Shown: one piece after another, positions 23,528 through 36,026 of the stretch
Numbering within the stretch: position 1 is the first letter of the stretch
How the letters are laid out: each line of letters begins with the position of its first letter
Source: Liolophura sinensis
Taxonomy: Eukaryota > Mollusca > Polyplacophora > Chitonida > Chitonidae
Direction: 5' to 3'
Assembly (NCBI RefSeq): GCF_032854445.1
Contig: NC_088302.1
Coordinates: 15,931,338-15,995,337, forward strand
Length of the DNA: 64,000 nt
Notes under the pieces: generated by a model
Told to the model about the DNA's origin: nothing
The model's database searches: none
Seen by the model: only the letters and a program-made list of their open reading frames with translations
Made by a program: the position numbers and the translations under genes

Positions 23528-25010
23528 GTAAGAAAACTCAATTTCCCTCTCTCACCTCTCCGATTCATATCCACAGAAGCAGTAATTATTATGCGGTAAA
23601 ATCATTCTGACGCTGGAAACAAGATGGTGCCAGTGTCACTTTAATGTTACCAGCGGTTTCCAAAAAAATATACCAGACATGTTACTGAGTCTTCAGTAGG
23701 TTGTGATCTTGCTTTTGTATCAACATGGACATCTGGTATGCATATGTACATGTACATTGTACTAATTTCACCCCACAGAAAAGTGAGAGATCAACCCTGA
23801 GACCCATCAGCCATGACAACGAAGTTTTGAGATACGTCCTTGTTTGGCAAATGGTATTAAGGGGATAGGCCAAGCTTTGGTCGGCCCATTGCCAAACTCT
23901 CAGTATGCTCAGACTGACTGGATGGGGCTTCATGTCTGATTTCTTTGGCAGGATGGCCTAATATTGTACATCATGGACAATATGCATTTTAAACCTTCCC
24001 GCAAAGGGGCATCTCAAAACACGTCAGGCAGTGCGGAAAAAAGGCATGTAAAGAAAATATGTCGTCTTGCAGTGTGTTAACAATTTAGAAAGTGTCTAAT
24101 TTAATTAATTTAATTAATTCATTGAATGGATCTTTTGAAAACTCAAGAGAATGTCTTTGTGTGAGACATCTGCATAAATGCGCATAAATTATAAATACTT
24201 TTTGTCTATCAGGTTGCATTTTACACCTGCTTACATGCATGTCTTAAACATTAATTACTGATTACGCAGAACATATGCTTTAATGGCTTTCCAGAGGAGT
24301 GTTTTTATCTGTGTAGGTGGTTATTATTTCCTTAAGTCTAGCCATCTTGCAGTATGATATGTGTTTTTTCCTCTGATTCTGGCTAATGGTATCTCTTGGG
24401 TTTAAGTCAGGCGACAGTTTCACGTCTCATTGACCTGAATACCATGGCAACCATTGTTTAACTCATTGTGCTAGCTGTAACATTTATGAGGGAAACTTTA
24501 AGCTCTGTATAATGCAGTGTCTCTCATTGATTGGTCATTGATAGAGAGGCCATGAGAACTGCTCAGCAGACAATGGCCAGTACCATTGCAGAACATCTGT
24601 GTCACACATCTCCTGTTCTGTTAACATACCATGTTTTATGTTTGAGTGGACTTTAACACATTGCAAGTCTGAACAACATATGCTGTTTTGTACATGTATA
24701 CTTTTTTAGCCACAACTTTTCCGTTATGGCCAAAACACATATTGTCTTCAAATTCAGAAGCCCAGGGCCAAGTTCTTCAATGGTGTATAAACAGTTTAGC
24801 TCAGTATTAAATTTAATCTGGACTTGAGTCCAATTTTTCTATATCAGGACAAGACTGGTATTAATATTTAAAATGGGCTAAATTTTAATTCACTTTTGAA
24901 CAACAAGCTCCTATATTAGGGTGTGATAATAATGTGTGTTGCTGTTTTTATCCCTAGTGGGATACACAGGTGTTGCTAACAGACCGTTGTTGCTTTGGGG
25001 CAGTTCCTTA
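23528..25010. other. Probable intron; no further exon seen
   Basis: Follows the donor at 23528. TTAATTAA-type palindromic words cluster at 24098-24118. No second exon recognised. Confidence 0.45.
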
Positions 25011-25027
25011 ATTTCTCAGTGGGCCTC

Positions 25028-25160
25028 ACTAGCAGAAAAGTGCCTCTGGTCATATCATTAGCTTTTGACCATTAGGGTCACATGTTCAAATCCCACTTCT
25101 GCTTGATGTAGGCCTTATATCCGATGAGTTATCAGATACTTTTTTTAATCAATAAACATG
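25028..25160 (+). mobile_element. Degenerate tRNA-like (SINE head) sequence
   Basis: A B-box match TGTTCAAATCCCA follows, by about 50 bases, a weak A-box-like GCCTCTGGTCATATC; a tail ends AATCAATAAAC. This head differs from the main SINE family. Too degenerate for a functional tRNA. Confidence 0.4.
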
Positions 25161-25729
25161 ACCACCACTATGTAAAGGGATATTCTTAAGCAGGGCAATC
25201 AAAGACCATGCAAATATATACATAAATGTATGATTAAATTACTAGTTTTCGCCATTTCTCCACTGGAAACTTTGTTTTGTATATAAATCAGTTTGATTCC
25301 GTCATTTTTGTGTTGGTTGACTCTGGCTGTTTACTGTGTGTTGGACAGAAATTATTCACGCGGACACGATGTATTTGTCCGAATATCTTTAGGTCAGGTT
25401 GATCTGTACAAGTACATATATACAGGGAATAAGTGGGAACATGCTTCATTGTCGGCAGTGAGGACCATTATTTGCCTCCCAATATTACTTATATGTAATT
25501 TTCGTCTGTGGCACATATTTTCCATGCATTGTAACTCGAAGAAAACTGCAGGTTTTGTCATCCTGCTCTTGTCTCAGCTGGAATTCTGGATCATGGTGTG
25601 TTGTTAAGTGCATTTCTGCATTATATAAACTATTCACAGATATTTGAAGTGAAAGCTTCTCTTAAAAGCTATGCGAAGAATTGTCTACGTGAAGCATGAA
25701 AAACATGATCTAGTTTTAAGAAGAGTTGC
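25161..25729. other. No gene seen
   Basis: A 104-codon frame at 25293-25607 is hydrophobic in parts but has no recognised motif. Confidence 0.4.
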
Positions 25730-25741
25730 AAGCTGTCATGG

Positions 25742-25861
25742 TGGTTGTGGGTTTCCCCTGGACTCTGGCCAGTTTCCTCTCACCATAAAGCTGGTGGCCG
25801 TCGTATAAGTGAAATATTCTTCAGTATGTCGTAAAACACCAGTCAAATAAATAAATAAATC
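25742..25861 (+). mobile_element. SINE, AATA-tail family, 5'-truncated with TSD
   Basis: Starts within the body at TGGTTGTGGGTTTCCCCTGG and ends CACCAGTCAAATAAATAAAT. Flanks AAGCTGTCATGG (25730-25741) and AAACTGTCATGG (25862-25873) match at 11 of 12 positions, so the truncation arose during insertion rather than by later deletion. Confidence 0.9.
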
Positions 25862-25873
25862 AAACTGTCATGG

Positions 25874-26840
25874 CTATGCATACAGATGTAACATTGATGT
25901 GAGAAGGAAATATGAAAAAAAAAAGTCTGTAGCCTGGCTGATGTCCGATAAAAGCAGTGAATATAGAAATATCTCATGTAAATGTCCTACTGAGCAGAAG
26001 TACATACGCACGCAGAAGCAATGTATGTAGGTATGCAATTTGTCTTCTTTTTTTAAGGGATACCTCTTTCTTTTCCTTTTTTTGTTTCCTTTCTTTTTTG
26101 TGCAAAATTTTTGTGAGAAAGTATTCTGGATTTAACATAGAAGATCTAAAAATAGCAATGCTATGAGGTGTTAGAGGTAATTTCCTAGTTTTCATCCCAG
26201 TGTATGTCTCATCATTGAAAATGGTACGGCACAGTCATGACAGTACTGCAGTCATCATCGACCTCATCCTGTCAGCGTACAATGTACGTTTTCACATCTA
26301 TGTTACACAGTGCTCCTCTGATCCTTCAAGACTCTCTTGGGCAAGCTTGTCTCCTCTGTAGATGTAGGCATAAGGCCGAAGGCTTGGGAATAATAATGGA
26401 TTCTGAGCCTAATCAAATTGGAGGTCACGCTAAAGGGCAGTAAAAGGATGTTTATTAGGCGCCATAGGTGCGACCAATTTGGCATGGCTGTAATGCTACT
26501 GTGCGCCTCTTTTGCTGTGTTGGGTTCCAGTAGAATGGATGAACTTCTGCTCGGTTGAGTGTCTCATTGCTAGCTTGTTATGGTGTTTTGTAGACTGAAT
26601 ACTAAGAAATCTTCTTGTCTCGTGGGAATCAGTTTTTCACTCTAATCTCGCCAGAGAACGTCAGAAAGCCTGTCATTTATTGGATGACAGTCACTGTTCA
26701 TTTCAGATATATGCATCAGTTGCATACATCTTCATTGGTCCAACTAATATACATGCTGCTAAAATTATACACAGTAATCAAATTCACTGTGTGAAAAAAA
26801 CACACTCAAACCCAAAAAACACAACCAAAACTGAAAAAGT
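25874..26840. other. No gene seen
   Basis: Unique DNA with T-rich tracts at 26050-26100. No exon supported. Confidence 0.4.
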
Positions 26841-26904
26841 AAATTTATTTATTTATTTGATATGTGTTTTACGCCGTACTCAAGAATATTTCACTTGTAC
26901 GAAC
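26841..26904 (-). mobile_element. SINE 3' fragment
   Basis: TTTATTTATTTATTTGATAT then GTGTTTTACGCCGTACTCAA and GAATATTTCACTTGTACGAA: the last ~60 bases of the AATA-tail SINE in reverse. Confidence 0.8.
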
Positions 26905-28116
26905 CGAAAAAAAAAAATGGTTAAAAATACATTTATATACAGTATAGGGCTGATAGTAAACTGACTGTACTAATCTTGCTGGTTTTTATATATTTTTTAT
27001 AAAGAACTACTTATCCCAACATGATCAAATTATGCCTTTTTTGGAAAAAAAAGACAACAAAGTGTAAAAAAAAGTTATATCTGTGGGGGTATATATTGTT
27101 TTGATTAAAATCTAAAATAGAATTATTCTGGTTTTTACTTCTTTGTCTTTCACATTTTCAACCAGTGGAAAAACAACTCGCGTCATCAGATTCTTATTAC
27201 TGATACAGGTCAAGTATGATAGTGCACCATTTAGTTATAGGACAGTGAGGCTGGGCTGCTGAGGCTCGTACACAGGAAATAGGGCTGAAACATGGGACAG
27301 CAATATCCTTTATCTCATTGACTTACTATATCGAAAACGGCTTGAATATCATCGCCCTTTTTTTTTTCCATTGCCCATAAATCTTATTCATGACATGGAT
27401 CTTGATTTAAGAGCGCGCAATTACATGTAGCTGTCATGATCATGATTGATTCGTTATAAAGGAGGTTCACACTTCTGTGCATGAAGCCAGTGGTACAGTT
27501 TTGGCATAATTATTCATTTGGGTCAAAGAAGCTATAAATAAAGTTCATGTCACATTAATGATTGTGGGTCATATTTCTGGTCTCACTGGTGATGAAGTCT
27601 TTGAATTTTTGGCTGCGGTAGTTTTGCGGGATCGTGTGATTCTGCTGTGAGTTAACCCGTCAAAGCGTACTAGCCAGGGAGCAAAATGGTAGATGTGTAC
27701 AGGTGTGTTTTCTGTTCACAAATACTCCTTTATGATGATGTCACCATGTGACTGATATATCACTGACGTGACATTAAGCCATAATCATTTATTCTGAATA
27801 TTAGCAATTTCATACAGGGCAGTTCAGTGCACTCTGGCAAATTTTAACATGGCTGGATCATATGATTTTGTAGCCATAATGGTCATTGCAGGCGAGTTCC
27901 ATTCATTTGGAAGTCAGATCCTGAAAAACATTCAAACATAGGTTGACATTTAGCATAATCATTGGAAAGTAGTCAAAGCCTATTAACTTTGAACTTAAAC
28001 TTCCCAACAACAACAAAAACAAAGAAAAAGCTAAGAAATACCCCTAACATCAGATATGTGGATCACAACTTCTATTTATTGAGTGAGCCATATTCTTTTA
28101 CATGTGCATGTATGTG
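26905..28116. other. No gene seen
   Basis: AT-rich unique DNA with A- and T-runs; no gene supported. Confidence 0.4.
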
Positions 28117-28118
28117 AC

Positions 28119-28249
28119 AGTTACTGCCTGAGGTTGAGGTGTTCAATCTAGATGATCGCCCAGTGGTCGACAAGCGACCGAGGTGATAAAAGACGATCAA
28201 GAGTGACATGACTGGGTGATCATCTAGCTTGGACACCGAAACCAGTAAC
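28119..28249. mobile_element. Foldback (MITE-like) element with long inverted repeats
   Basis: Arms at 28138-28164 and 28211-28237 pair at 24 of 27 positions (core CTAGATGATC on the left, GATCATCTAG on the right). Outer ends AGTTACTG (28119-28126) and CAGTAACT (28242-28249) are perfect inverted repeats. A small internal hairpin GGTCG-ACAAG-CGACC sits beside the left arm. No open frame. Either a short foldback transposon or a hairpin RNA precursor. Confidence 0.7.
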
Positions 28250-28394
28250 TAACTTACAAACTAGCTCCATTGTTTGGCAAGAGTCATTCATTTCATAAAA
28301 TCACCATTTAAGCGACTAATTTTTCTAAATATTAAAATTCACCTTAAGTAATATGTATGTGACATACACGTATAAGCTTGTAAAACTATATATT

Positions 28395-28412
28395 TCACTA
28401 ATATATTAGTGA
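28395..28412. repeat. 18-bp perfect palindrome
   Basis: TCACTAATATATTAGTGA is self-complementary. Isolated; function unknown. Confidence 0.9.
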
Positions 28413-29120
28413 TATTGATGTGGTCTTAATGTATGAAGCTCTTGAGATGTTATCCATTGCACATGGTTCAGTGACAAACTACATCGGTTTACCATATATG
28501 TTTACTTCATGTTATTGTTTATGTTTGCATTAACCAATTTAGTAAGTTTTTTGAACAAAGGTTTTAAAGGTACCCAATAATTTAACTTGTGTTGACCTGA
28601 AAGAATGCTGCAAATTTGTTTGCTAAATGCTAAATATTTATATAGCCTTCAAACACTTTTACCAGCTGAGCTTGATCTATTGAGGGACTCAAGGAAAATG
28701 ATATTTCTCAACACGGCAATTTCTCTGAACAAAGACTAAAGGCCCCCCCAATAAATCCCCAGCGATGTACTATATACCACGTTATACAAATCATTTTGTG
28801 CAGATACATGAAACAACTCATTTAGAATCTTTAAAAGATATTTTCTGATTATTGCAAATAACAAATTTGCTTGAAAAACTGAATCCAGTAGCTCGTAAAA
28901 TTTAACCCTCTGATACTGAAAATGGAAACACGTTTATCTTTAGTTGTTTTAAGTAGTTGGGACAAAAGGTGTTATGCTGGACGTGGTGTTGTTGTTGCTC
29001 AATAGTGTCAGTACGGAGAAAAGACAGTACCATGGTATGATGATGGCCCTACCTGGCTTCCACAGAAGGGTGTAACGGGGCCAGGTTTCTAGTGCTTATA
29101 CTAGCTGTAGCAAGTGAGGA
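28413..29120. other. No gene seen
   Basis: Unique AT-rich DNA. Confidence 0.4.
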
Positions 29121-29185
29121 ATACCCAGTAACTCACATGGTAGAGAAGTGGACTACGGGCTGAGAGATCCAATTTAAAATCCATT
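29121..29185 (+). mobile_element. Possible degenerate tRNA-like SINE head
   Basis: GTAACTCACATGGTAGAG resembles an A box region; the B box position (GATCCAATTTAAAATCC) is badly eroded. Weak call. Confidence 0.3.
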
Positions 29186-29231
29186 TGAGTGAAGCAGCCA
29201 ATTTTTAAAATGGAATCTGCGAAATTAATAC

Positions 29232-29463
29232 GTCACCTTGAAAACCTGGTATAGGGTGCTTGAACACCCGGTGCACATCACTTGAACACCCTGTAAGTAT
29301 CACTTGAACACCCTGTGAGCATCACTTGAACACCCTGTGAGCATCACTTGAACACCCTGTAAGCATCACTTGAACACCCAGTGCGTATCCCTTGAACACC
29401 CAGTACCTCACTTGAAAACGCGGTACACATCACTTGAAAATGCGGTATACGTCATTTGAACAG
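29232..29463 (+). repeat. 22-bp minisatellite, ~10 units, diverging at both ends
   Basis: Central unit ACTTGAACACCCTGTGAGCA then TC, nearly identical from 29278 to 29380. Outer units change to ACTTGAAAACGCGGTACACA-type sequence. Confidence 0.92.
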
Positions 29464-29531
29464 CTGTGAGCTAATAGGTGGGGCAATGACCCGTGGCAAA
29501 CAGTGGAGGTAGAGTGTAAAGATAATTATAC

Positions 29532-29637
29532 CATTATCAAGCATGCAGTTATCAAGCATACCGTTGTCAAGCATACTGTTATTGAGCATGCAATTATCAA
29601 GCATACCGTTGTCAAGCAGACCGTTGTCAAGCATACA
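29532..29637 (+). repeat. 15-bp minisatellite, ~7 units
   Basis: Unit GTTGTCAAGCATACC and variants GTTATCAAGCATGCA. Since 15 is divisible by three, minus-strand frames read LDNGMLDNCM-type repeats; these are not regarded as a protein. Confidence 0.9.
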
Positions 29638-29639
29638 TG

Positions 29640-31170
29640 TAATAATGGTAAGTTTATGGTATCTACATGATCTATATCGAAACATCCCTTACTGAATAAA
29701 TAAAAGTTGTGAGCCATACATGTATGTATCTTGTGTCAACCAACCTAGCCTCTAAATGCCATTGAAACACAAAAACACACCAGAAAACGATTGGAAGCAA
29801 TCCTGGATTTCATGTGTTCTATATATTTTGTAGAATTTGGAGAATAACTACTTCTCTCTGTTGAATTCGTCTGGGTATTAGGGCATTGTGTTTGTCACTT
29901 TTATCTACCAGACTCGAGTTTCAAGGCACAAAAAAAAAGGAAGGCATCTTCACTGCACACTCTAAATCTTACTGGGGTGTTTTTTTTAATCATATTGTTT
30001 TGTTTATTAAATAAACTGTGTCATGTTGAAGGTAGTACTTTCTGGGGGTGGGGATAGGCGTGTCTGTGGGGATGTGGTGTCATTAAGAGTTCAGTTAAAT
30101 ATTCCGGAATACAGGCAACATTATTTATTTGTCCATTTTTCTATATTTTTGAACTTTGTATGACTAACATGATAAAAAATACTATGCTGCCGTGTTGAAG
30201 CTGGAGCATTTATGTTTATGATTGAGTGTCAATTTGTATTTGACAACAAATGTTCGTATGGCACCCGCTATAAACTGGGCAGAATGTGAACCTATTGTAA
30301 CAGTTACTAGTACTCAATAAATTTACAATTCTCCTCAAGAAGCATCCTTATTATACTGTAAACTGTTTTGCTGGCTACATGTAGAAAACTGATCCAATGT
30401 TGTATCCCATAGTGCATTGTACAATTATTACACAGCTGCACATAATCTTGCTTAAGGAGGATCACATAAAGAGATAGCCACACATCAGGAAATGCGGGAT
30501 TGATAGAGTAGAAACACTTCACCGGAGATCGTCAGCGTGTTCTGCAAGTAGCTGAACCTGGTATTCCTGTAAGCCTTTCCAGAAAAGGATGAGAAAGTGT
30601 GTCAAGTATATGTATTGTACTTAGCCTGAAGCAGTGGCTTTCCCCTTTATCCTCTCAGCCCTGTTCCTTCCACCCTTGGGATTGTTTCCCAGCCCAGCTT
30701 AAACATTGGTAACATTAGGCCTAGTTGGTATAATGAGAACAAATACACGTACCCTATTTCTTCTAATTTTTGCCACACCTGGTCTGCTCATTTTAGCCAG
30801 TATATATGTAATTGTAGCAGGAATAGTGAAACTCTGTTTTTCTCACATGGTTAGACCATCTAATGAACAACATACTCATATCTTTACTTTTCCAAAAGGC
30901 TGGTAAAAAAGGGTAATATTCTACTTTCAACACCATTAATATCTATCCCAAAAATTAGAAGAATAAGGGTATATCTTCACACTGTGAGTTTATGCGTATA
31001 CATGCACATCCAAACCCTGTAGGCCTGTCCCTTTACATTTGGACACTTGTACCACCACATGTAGGGTTTACATTTAGTCCAGTCACATGTTGTGTGTGTG
31101 GCCATACATGTGTTGGTGTACTTGTAAATGACACACCTTCGATAACCTTGTTATCAGTCTGGTAACTACA
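29640..31170. other. No gene seen
   Basis: Unique AT-rich DNA. Frames at 30307-30522 and 30706-30906 lack recognisable domains. Confidence 0.4.
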
Positions 31171-31378
31171 TACTGAAATTCTTCCAAGCTTTTCGTATGT
31201 TTGCAAGGTGTTTATTTAAGCATATTCTGAAGGTATTATTCTGTGTTGACTGATAAAATTGTACTTTTTATGAAGCCGTGAAACTGGCCAACTTTGTCTC
31301 CAAGGTTAAAGTAAAAATATGCGTAAATTGCACTGAAAGTTGCCGTTTCTTATGCGAAAAGGTTGAGCAATGAGGGTA
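31171..31378 (+). mobile_element. MITE family 1, complete copy, 208 bp
   Basis: Begins TACTGAAATTCTTCCAAGCT, ends TTATGCGAAAAGGTTGAGCA then ATGAGGGTA. Interior GTGTTGACTGATAAAATTGT and GAAGCCGTGAAACTGGCCAA agree with the copies at 14308 and 23195. Confidence 0.88.
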
Positions 31379-31732
31379 TGTATACTTTCTGCTATGAAAT
31401 TTTAGAGGTTATTCCATTTCGACAATGGTCATGTGACAGAGGTGCCTGTGGCTAATTCGAGATTGCATATGTTTAGGCAGTTCAGTCACATGGGGCAGTG
31501 GCAAACAGACGACGAGGGGAAATGACCAGTAGTGGACGTTGTTCTGAGAACTACAACTGACAGACAACAGAACAATCTGTGCAACATATTAATTGTGTGA
31601 ATTGTAAATGTCAACACAGCCAGCCTAGTTTATACTGTTTTTTTTCACCCCTCTCTATGAGAGTAAAGTGTTTAGGCACGCATAAAATGGCATTTGCCCA
31701 GATGTTTGGTGAAATCAGCGGAAACATAAATA

Positions 31733-31775
31733 GGGGAGGTAACTCTTGAAGACATGTTAGCATTTTGAGCCTACT
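31733..31775 (+). repeat. Dispersed repeat around GGGGAGGTAACTC
   Basis: AGGGGAGGTAACTCTTGAAG followed by ACATGTTAGCATTTT matches 33049-33082 (AGGGGAGGTAACTCTGGAGG, ACATTTTAGCATTTT), and a shorter match lies at 33924 (CAGGGGGAATAACTCTAAC). A small dispersed repeat of unknown class. Confidence 0.6.
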
Positions 31776-32101
31776 TTGATAGATGATTGAATGAACATGT
31801 AAAGCAGTAATTTCCTGTCTGCAAGTAGAACCCGAACCTTTATGTTCAGTTTGAAAAACCAATTATGCTCTTTCATTACTTCATTTTTTTTTCTTTTTGT
31901 GTATCAGTATTTATGAAGAGTAATAAATAACATTTTAGACAAGTATGTTCAGTAGAACTGTATAACATTTGTATTCATGTATTGAATGTTGTTTAATGGG
32001 GTTAATCAGAAAATTTCAGCTGGGTGAAGGAAAGTGTACGTGTAGTACAGTACCTGGGCTAAATCCTTGTCTTCAGGTTCTGTTCCTGACAATTTTACCT
32101 T

Positions 32102-32281
32102 CAGTCCCAGGAATCAATAAGCTTTCTTAGATTCAAGGCAATCCTGTCTCGCACAAGAGTGTGACTTACCTTAAAATGTATGTGTTAATACTTCATGACA
32201 AACTTGAAACTTAGCATTTAAATTACACTCTGTGTTGAATGGTCACGTAAATCTTAAACAGCTTTGTGATAGCATGGAGTG
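32102..32281. mobile_element. MITE family 2, diverged copy
   Basis: Left end GTCCCAGGAATCAATAAGCT then TTCTTAGATTCAAG. Right end TAAATCTTAAACAGCTTTGT then GATAGCATGGA. The interior phrase CTTCATGACAAACTTGAAA is shared with the copy at 4228. Confidence 0.65.
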
Positions 32282-34170
32282 ACTATAAAGCCGCATGGCA
32301 CAGCCAAAAGCTCAGCTGATTTTTAGTCTACTTGCTTATAGGTTGGACAGAGCTGATTTGGTAAGGACGGCTCCAACCGAATATAAAGCAAGGACATTTA
32401 AGTAGCTTGAGGATAGGTCCATTGTTTTCAGTCTGGTGCTTCAAAGTACAAGACTTATCGCTGATCATGTGAAATTGTCTTCAGAACATGATTGAGATGA
32501 AAATCTCATGAAATTAAAGGTGTCTCTATTTCGTTGAATGACATTATGTATCTGCCTATCAATTTTCAGGCTGTGACCATTTGAAATGACAGCCAAACGA
32601 GGCGGTGTTGAGGAAACATGGGTATTTGCATATGCACCTCCCCTTTCTTCAAGAAAATGTGCTCTGGAGCTTTTCTCCTTAATGCTGTATTTATTGTGTC
32701 AGGCTGTAATTCCATGTTAAGAATTACGTTGAACATGGGATACCCAGACTTATAATTAATCACCATTCATAGTGTATTATATGTACATGTATCAAGGGGC
32801 TCTGAATTCATGTTTTTGTGCATTTATTTTCATGAATTTATGAGCAAATTTCAGGTGTACAGTTTTTCTTACCAAACAATGTATTTGTTCTTACCTCACA
32901 TTTTTTTTTCTCATATCAGTGCCATGACTTGTAGAAACAGTTCTGTGAAGTGGCACACTTTGGTAACAGTGTAATCAGTCTGTGCTAAAGTCCTAAGGAG
33001 TTTTTTAGACAACATTTGCCAGGTCAATCATCCTCGCAGAAGTGAAAAGGGGAGGTAACTCTGGAGGACATTTTAGCATTTTGTGTCCACTGCCAGTAGA
33101 TGCTTCAGCGTAAACCTATGGCAGTAGTGTTATATTTGTAAGTGAAGGCCTACTTGTACATATATCTCTAAGGCTGTTTTGTTTATATGTGCATTGTTTA
33201 CGACTGTGAATTCCTTTCGATGTAAGACCATATTTACCTTTCAGTGACAAATTATTGAATGGCAGTTTATCCAAGTGATGGATTTAAAGAGGCTGGAATT
33301 TAGAAATGCCTTAGTAGCAAATAATCGGTCGGATTACCTTTTAATTCGTGTGCATTCAAAAAAATAGATTTTTGTTGAGCTACATTTCAGTTTAAAGTGG
33401 TACTAACGGCACAGAATTGCAAACAGTTGGACAGATTTATTCAAGATTCTAGCATGTTATATCTATTTTGTTAATTTTTTTGATTGCCAAAGTAAATTGT
33501 TAAACTATTATATTGGTCAAATTTGAGTGGTGTTATGCATGGCTATGTAAAATTAGGACGAATTAGAATGGACTCTAAGCATCTCATTTCAGTTGTTTTT
33601 GACTCACTAATCTTGTCCTAACTAGTCTCTAGATTAGTGGGTGAAAAATTTTATGAAACTGCCCTAATTCTTCAACTTTTCTGTGACCAATATTTTGAAA
33701 CATTCTGCAAGAACAATGGGGTGTAGAGAACTAGTTTGCATAGTTTTATGAAGCTTGCATCTTATGTGTCAGAAGCGAATCATTTTAGCATCATTTTGAT
33801 AATAATTGTATAATTAAATTCCACTGAAAATAAGTGCTTTAGTGGTCGAGAAGGCTGATGATTTACAGTGTAGGTGACTAACGGTAAATTCCATAATTTT
33901 GTTTAGGTGCATTTCCCTGTTTTCAGGGGGAATAACTCTAACAAACATACTGACACGAATGCCTATATTCGTGTCCAAGTATTAAAGTGGGAGTACGTAA
34001 GATGAGGCTGACTGGCTAATACATGTGACATGTCTGTCTATTATAAACATTAGAGGATTACCATGGTAACGTGTCCTGTAAAGGATACCTTTGTGGCTGT
34101 AGCAAAGAAAATGTAAGATTGATCAGGAAGAAGCAGTATATAATGTGGATTGAAGTGTAATATGGTTAGC
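32282..34170. other. No gene seen apart from short repeats
   Basis: Unique DNA. CCCTAATTCTTCAACTTTTC at about 33663 looks like an eroded family 1 MITE end, but its partner end is not found. Confidence 0.4.
33049..33082 (+). repeat. Second copy of the GGGGAGGTAACTC dispersed repeat
   Basis: Matches 31733-31775 with few differences. Confidence 0.6.
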
Positions 34171-34177
34171 TGTTTCA

Positions 34178-34206
34178 GGGGATGGGGTTCCAGGGGGGTG
34201 GGGGGG
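34178..34206 (+). other. G-quadruplex motif
   Basis: Four G-runs of 4, 4, 6 and 7 with loops of 2, 5 and 1 bases meet the usual G3+N1-7 rule. The setting is intronic or intergenic, without a nearby gene start. Confidence 0.8.
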
Positions 34207-36016
34207 AGGTTGCTTCATTTGGTGAGCACTGAAGCATTTGACGACTAGTGACAACTCTGATGCAGCAGTAATTTCAGCTCTTGATATTCTTGTTTTGATT
34301 ACATGTTTTTTTGCTCAAAATTGTTGATATGTGTATCTGGATTAATCAGATTTGGAGATTTTAGAAAAGCTTGACATATTTGAAATGTACTGCAGAGGTG
34401 AATAATAGGGCGATTAGACTGTGTTATCAGAGCTTTTACTATGAACCATACCAGTGTAAAGAAAAAAGAAACAACAAAAAAACAAATGAAACACCCAAAC
34501 AAATAAAAACGTAATACAAATTACATTTGCACGTAGATAAATGTAGATGTACACCGCCCCCTTGAAATAACGTGCTCATCCCGACCCAAAAGATTCATAT
34601 TGTGTTATAACCGAATCCATGCAAAATCAGATCCTGACAAGGGAGATAATTTGTCATGGATGAAATCAGCAGAATTCTGAACGTGACTGACGGCAGTTGT
34701 ACAGCATGATACAAAATGCACACAAGAATTTCAGGTACTTTTGTTGATTGAGTTACCTGGCTTAACAAAACAGTAACAATTATAAAAATTCTTGCATGTC
34801 TCACAATAAAGTCTTGAAATAATGGAACATTATCACATGTAAAGTGATTTACCATTTCTTTATCTGTGATTTGAGAGTCTGTTATCTTCATTCTAACATT
34901 CAGTGTTTTTGTAAATGTTGTGTAAACTAAATGCACCGGACAATGCCACCTTCGAGAGTGTTGGGCAGAATGCACAGAATGTTGGGCCACCAAATTACCT
35001 AAACAGGTGTGAAACTGTTACATTTCATAGTTGAAGCTTTACGTTTTAGAACACAAAAGTAAACAACTTTGAGTCAACCGCAGCATCATGGGTGAGGGCT
35101 TTAGTAGCACCCAACAAGTGTGAAGCCTGTAGGCCAGAAGTTAATGGCTATGAAATGGTGTATTTCTTATAAAGTTTGATATGCCAAAAATGCACTTTCA
35201 GAAGTACATTTATAGACTTGATTGAAAATTGATACTTTTGTTGACAACGTTTGTAATATGAAAATAAAGTCTTAAAAGGCCATATAAGGTGGATCAATCA
35301 AGTGAACTAAAGCAAAGATGTGTCACTTAAAAAATATTTAATTGTGAGATACAGCAAATATTTAACTAATCCTACATATCTTTACCAGCATACTATCTCC
35401 ATCACATGCATTAAACAGTAAAAGCATTAAAAAATAGCATAAATAGTGAAATTAAAGAGATAAATTCTATGTATAGTGATGTCATATATCCATGATCATG
35501 CAGATTATAATGTACAAATTATAAAGGAAAATTAACAGTTACGTCAATTAAAGAAAAACAAAATTCATTTATTCAGGTCATTGAGAGCCTGACATTTTAC
35601 AAAGTACACATGTACGCTCTGTGATGGAAAATTTTACGAATCTGTTGCGTGTCGAATGTCACTGTTCGCTCAAGCATACTGAATGTGTAGTCTGTTAAGC
35701 CGCATTATAGAATCTTTATCTTCATGCGTGAGTGTACAAGTATAAAAAGGGCAACTACAAAGAAAAATATCATTGAAGTAGATGCCCTACATGTATCAGC
35801 ATAAAAGGGAGAAAACTTCATTTTTGACCCAATGGCAAAGAGAAGTTCCTGTTCGTGAGGGAGGTCCTAGCTGCCATTTAATATAAGCAGGACTGGAAGC
35901 TCGATCTACATGTATGTAGAAAATGCTGCATGTGTGCATTCTGTACACATGTGGGTTCCATGCAGTTTTTATAACGACATCAGATCTGTAAAGATGAAAA
36001 AAGCTTAATCTCAAGA
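34207..36016. other. No gene seen
   Basis: AT-rich. The 132-codon minus-strand frame at 34595-34993 is the longest frame in this segment, yet has no domain, no codon bias and no splice context. Confidence 0.4.
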
Positions 36017-36026
36017 ACCACATTGA

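Noticed and set aside
33663-33860. Possible sixth MITE family 1 copy
   Set aside because: Only one end resembles the family; the interior and the other end could not be aligned by eye.
34595-34993. 132-codon frame on the minus strand
   Set aside because: No recognisable domain, AT-rich codon use like the flanks, no splice or promoter signal. A frame of this length is expected by chance in 64 kb.
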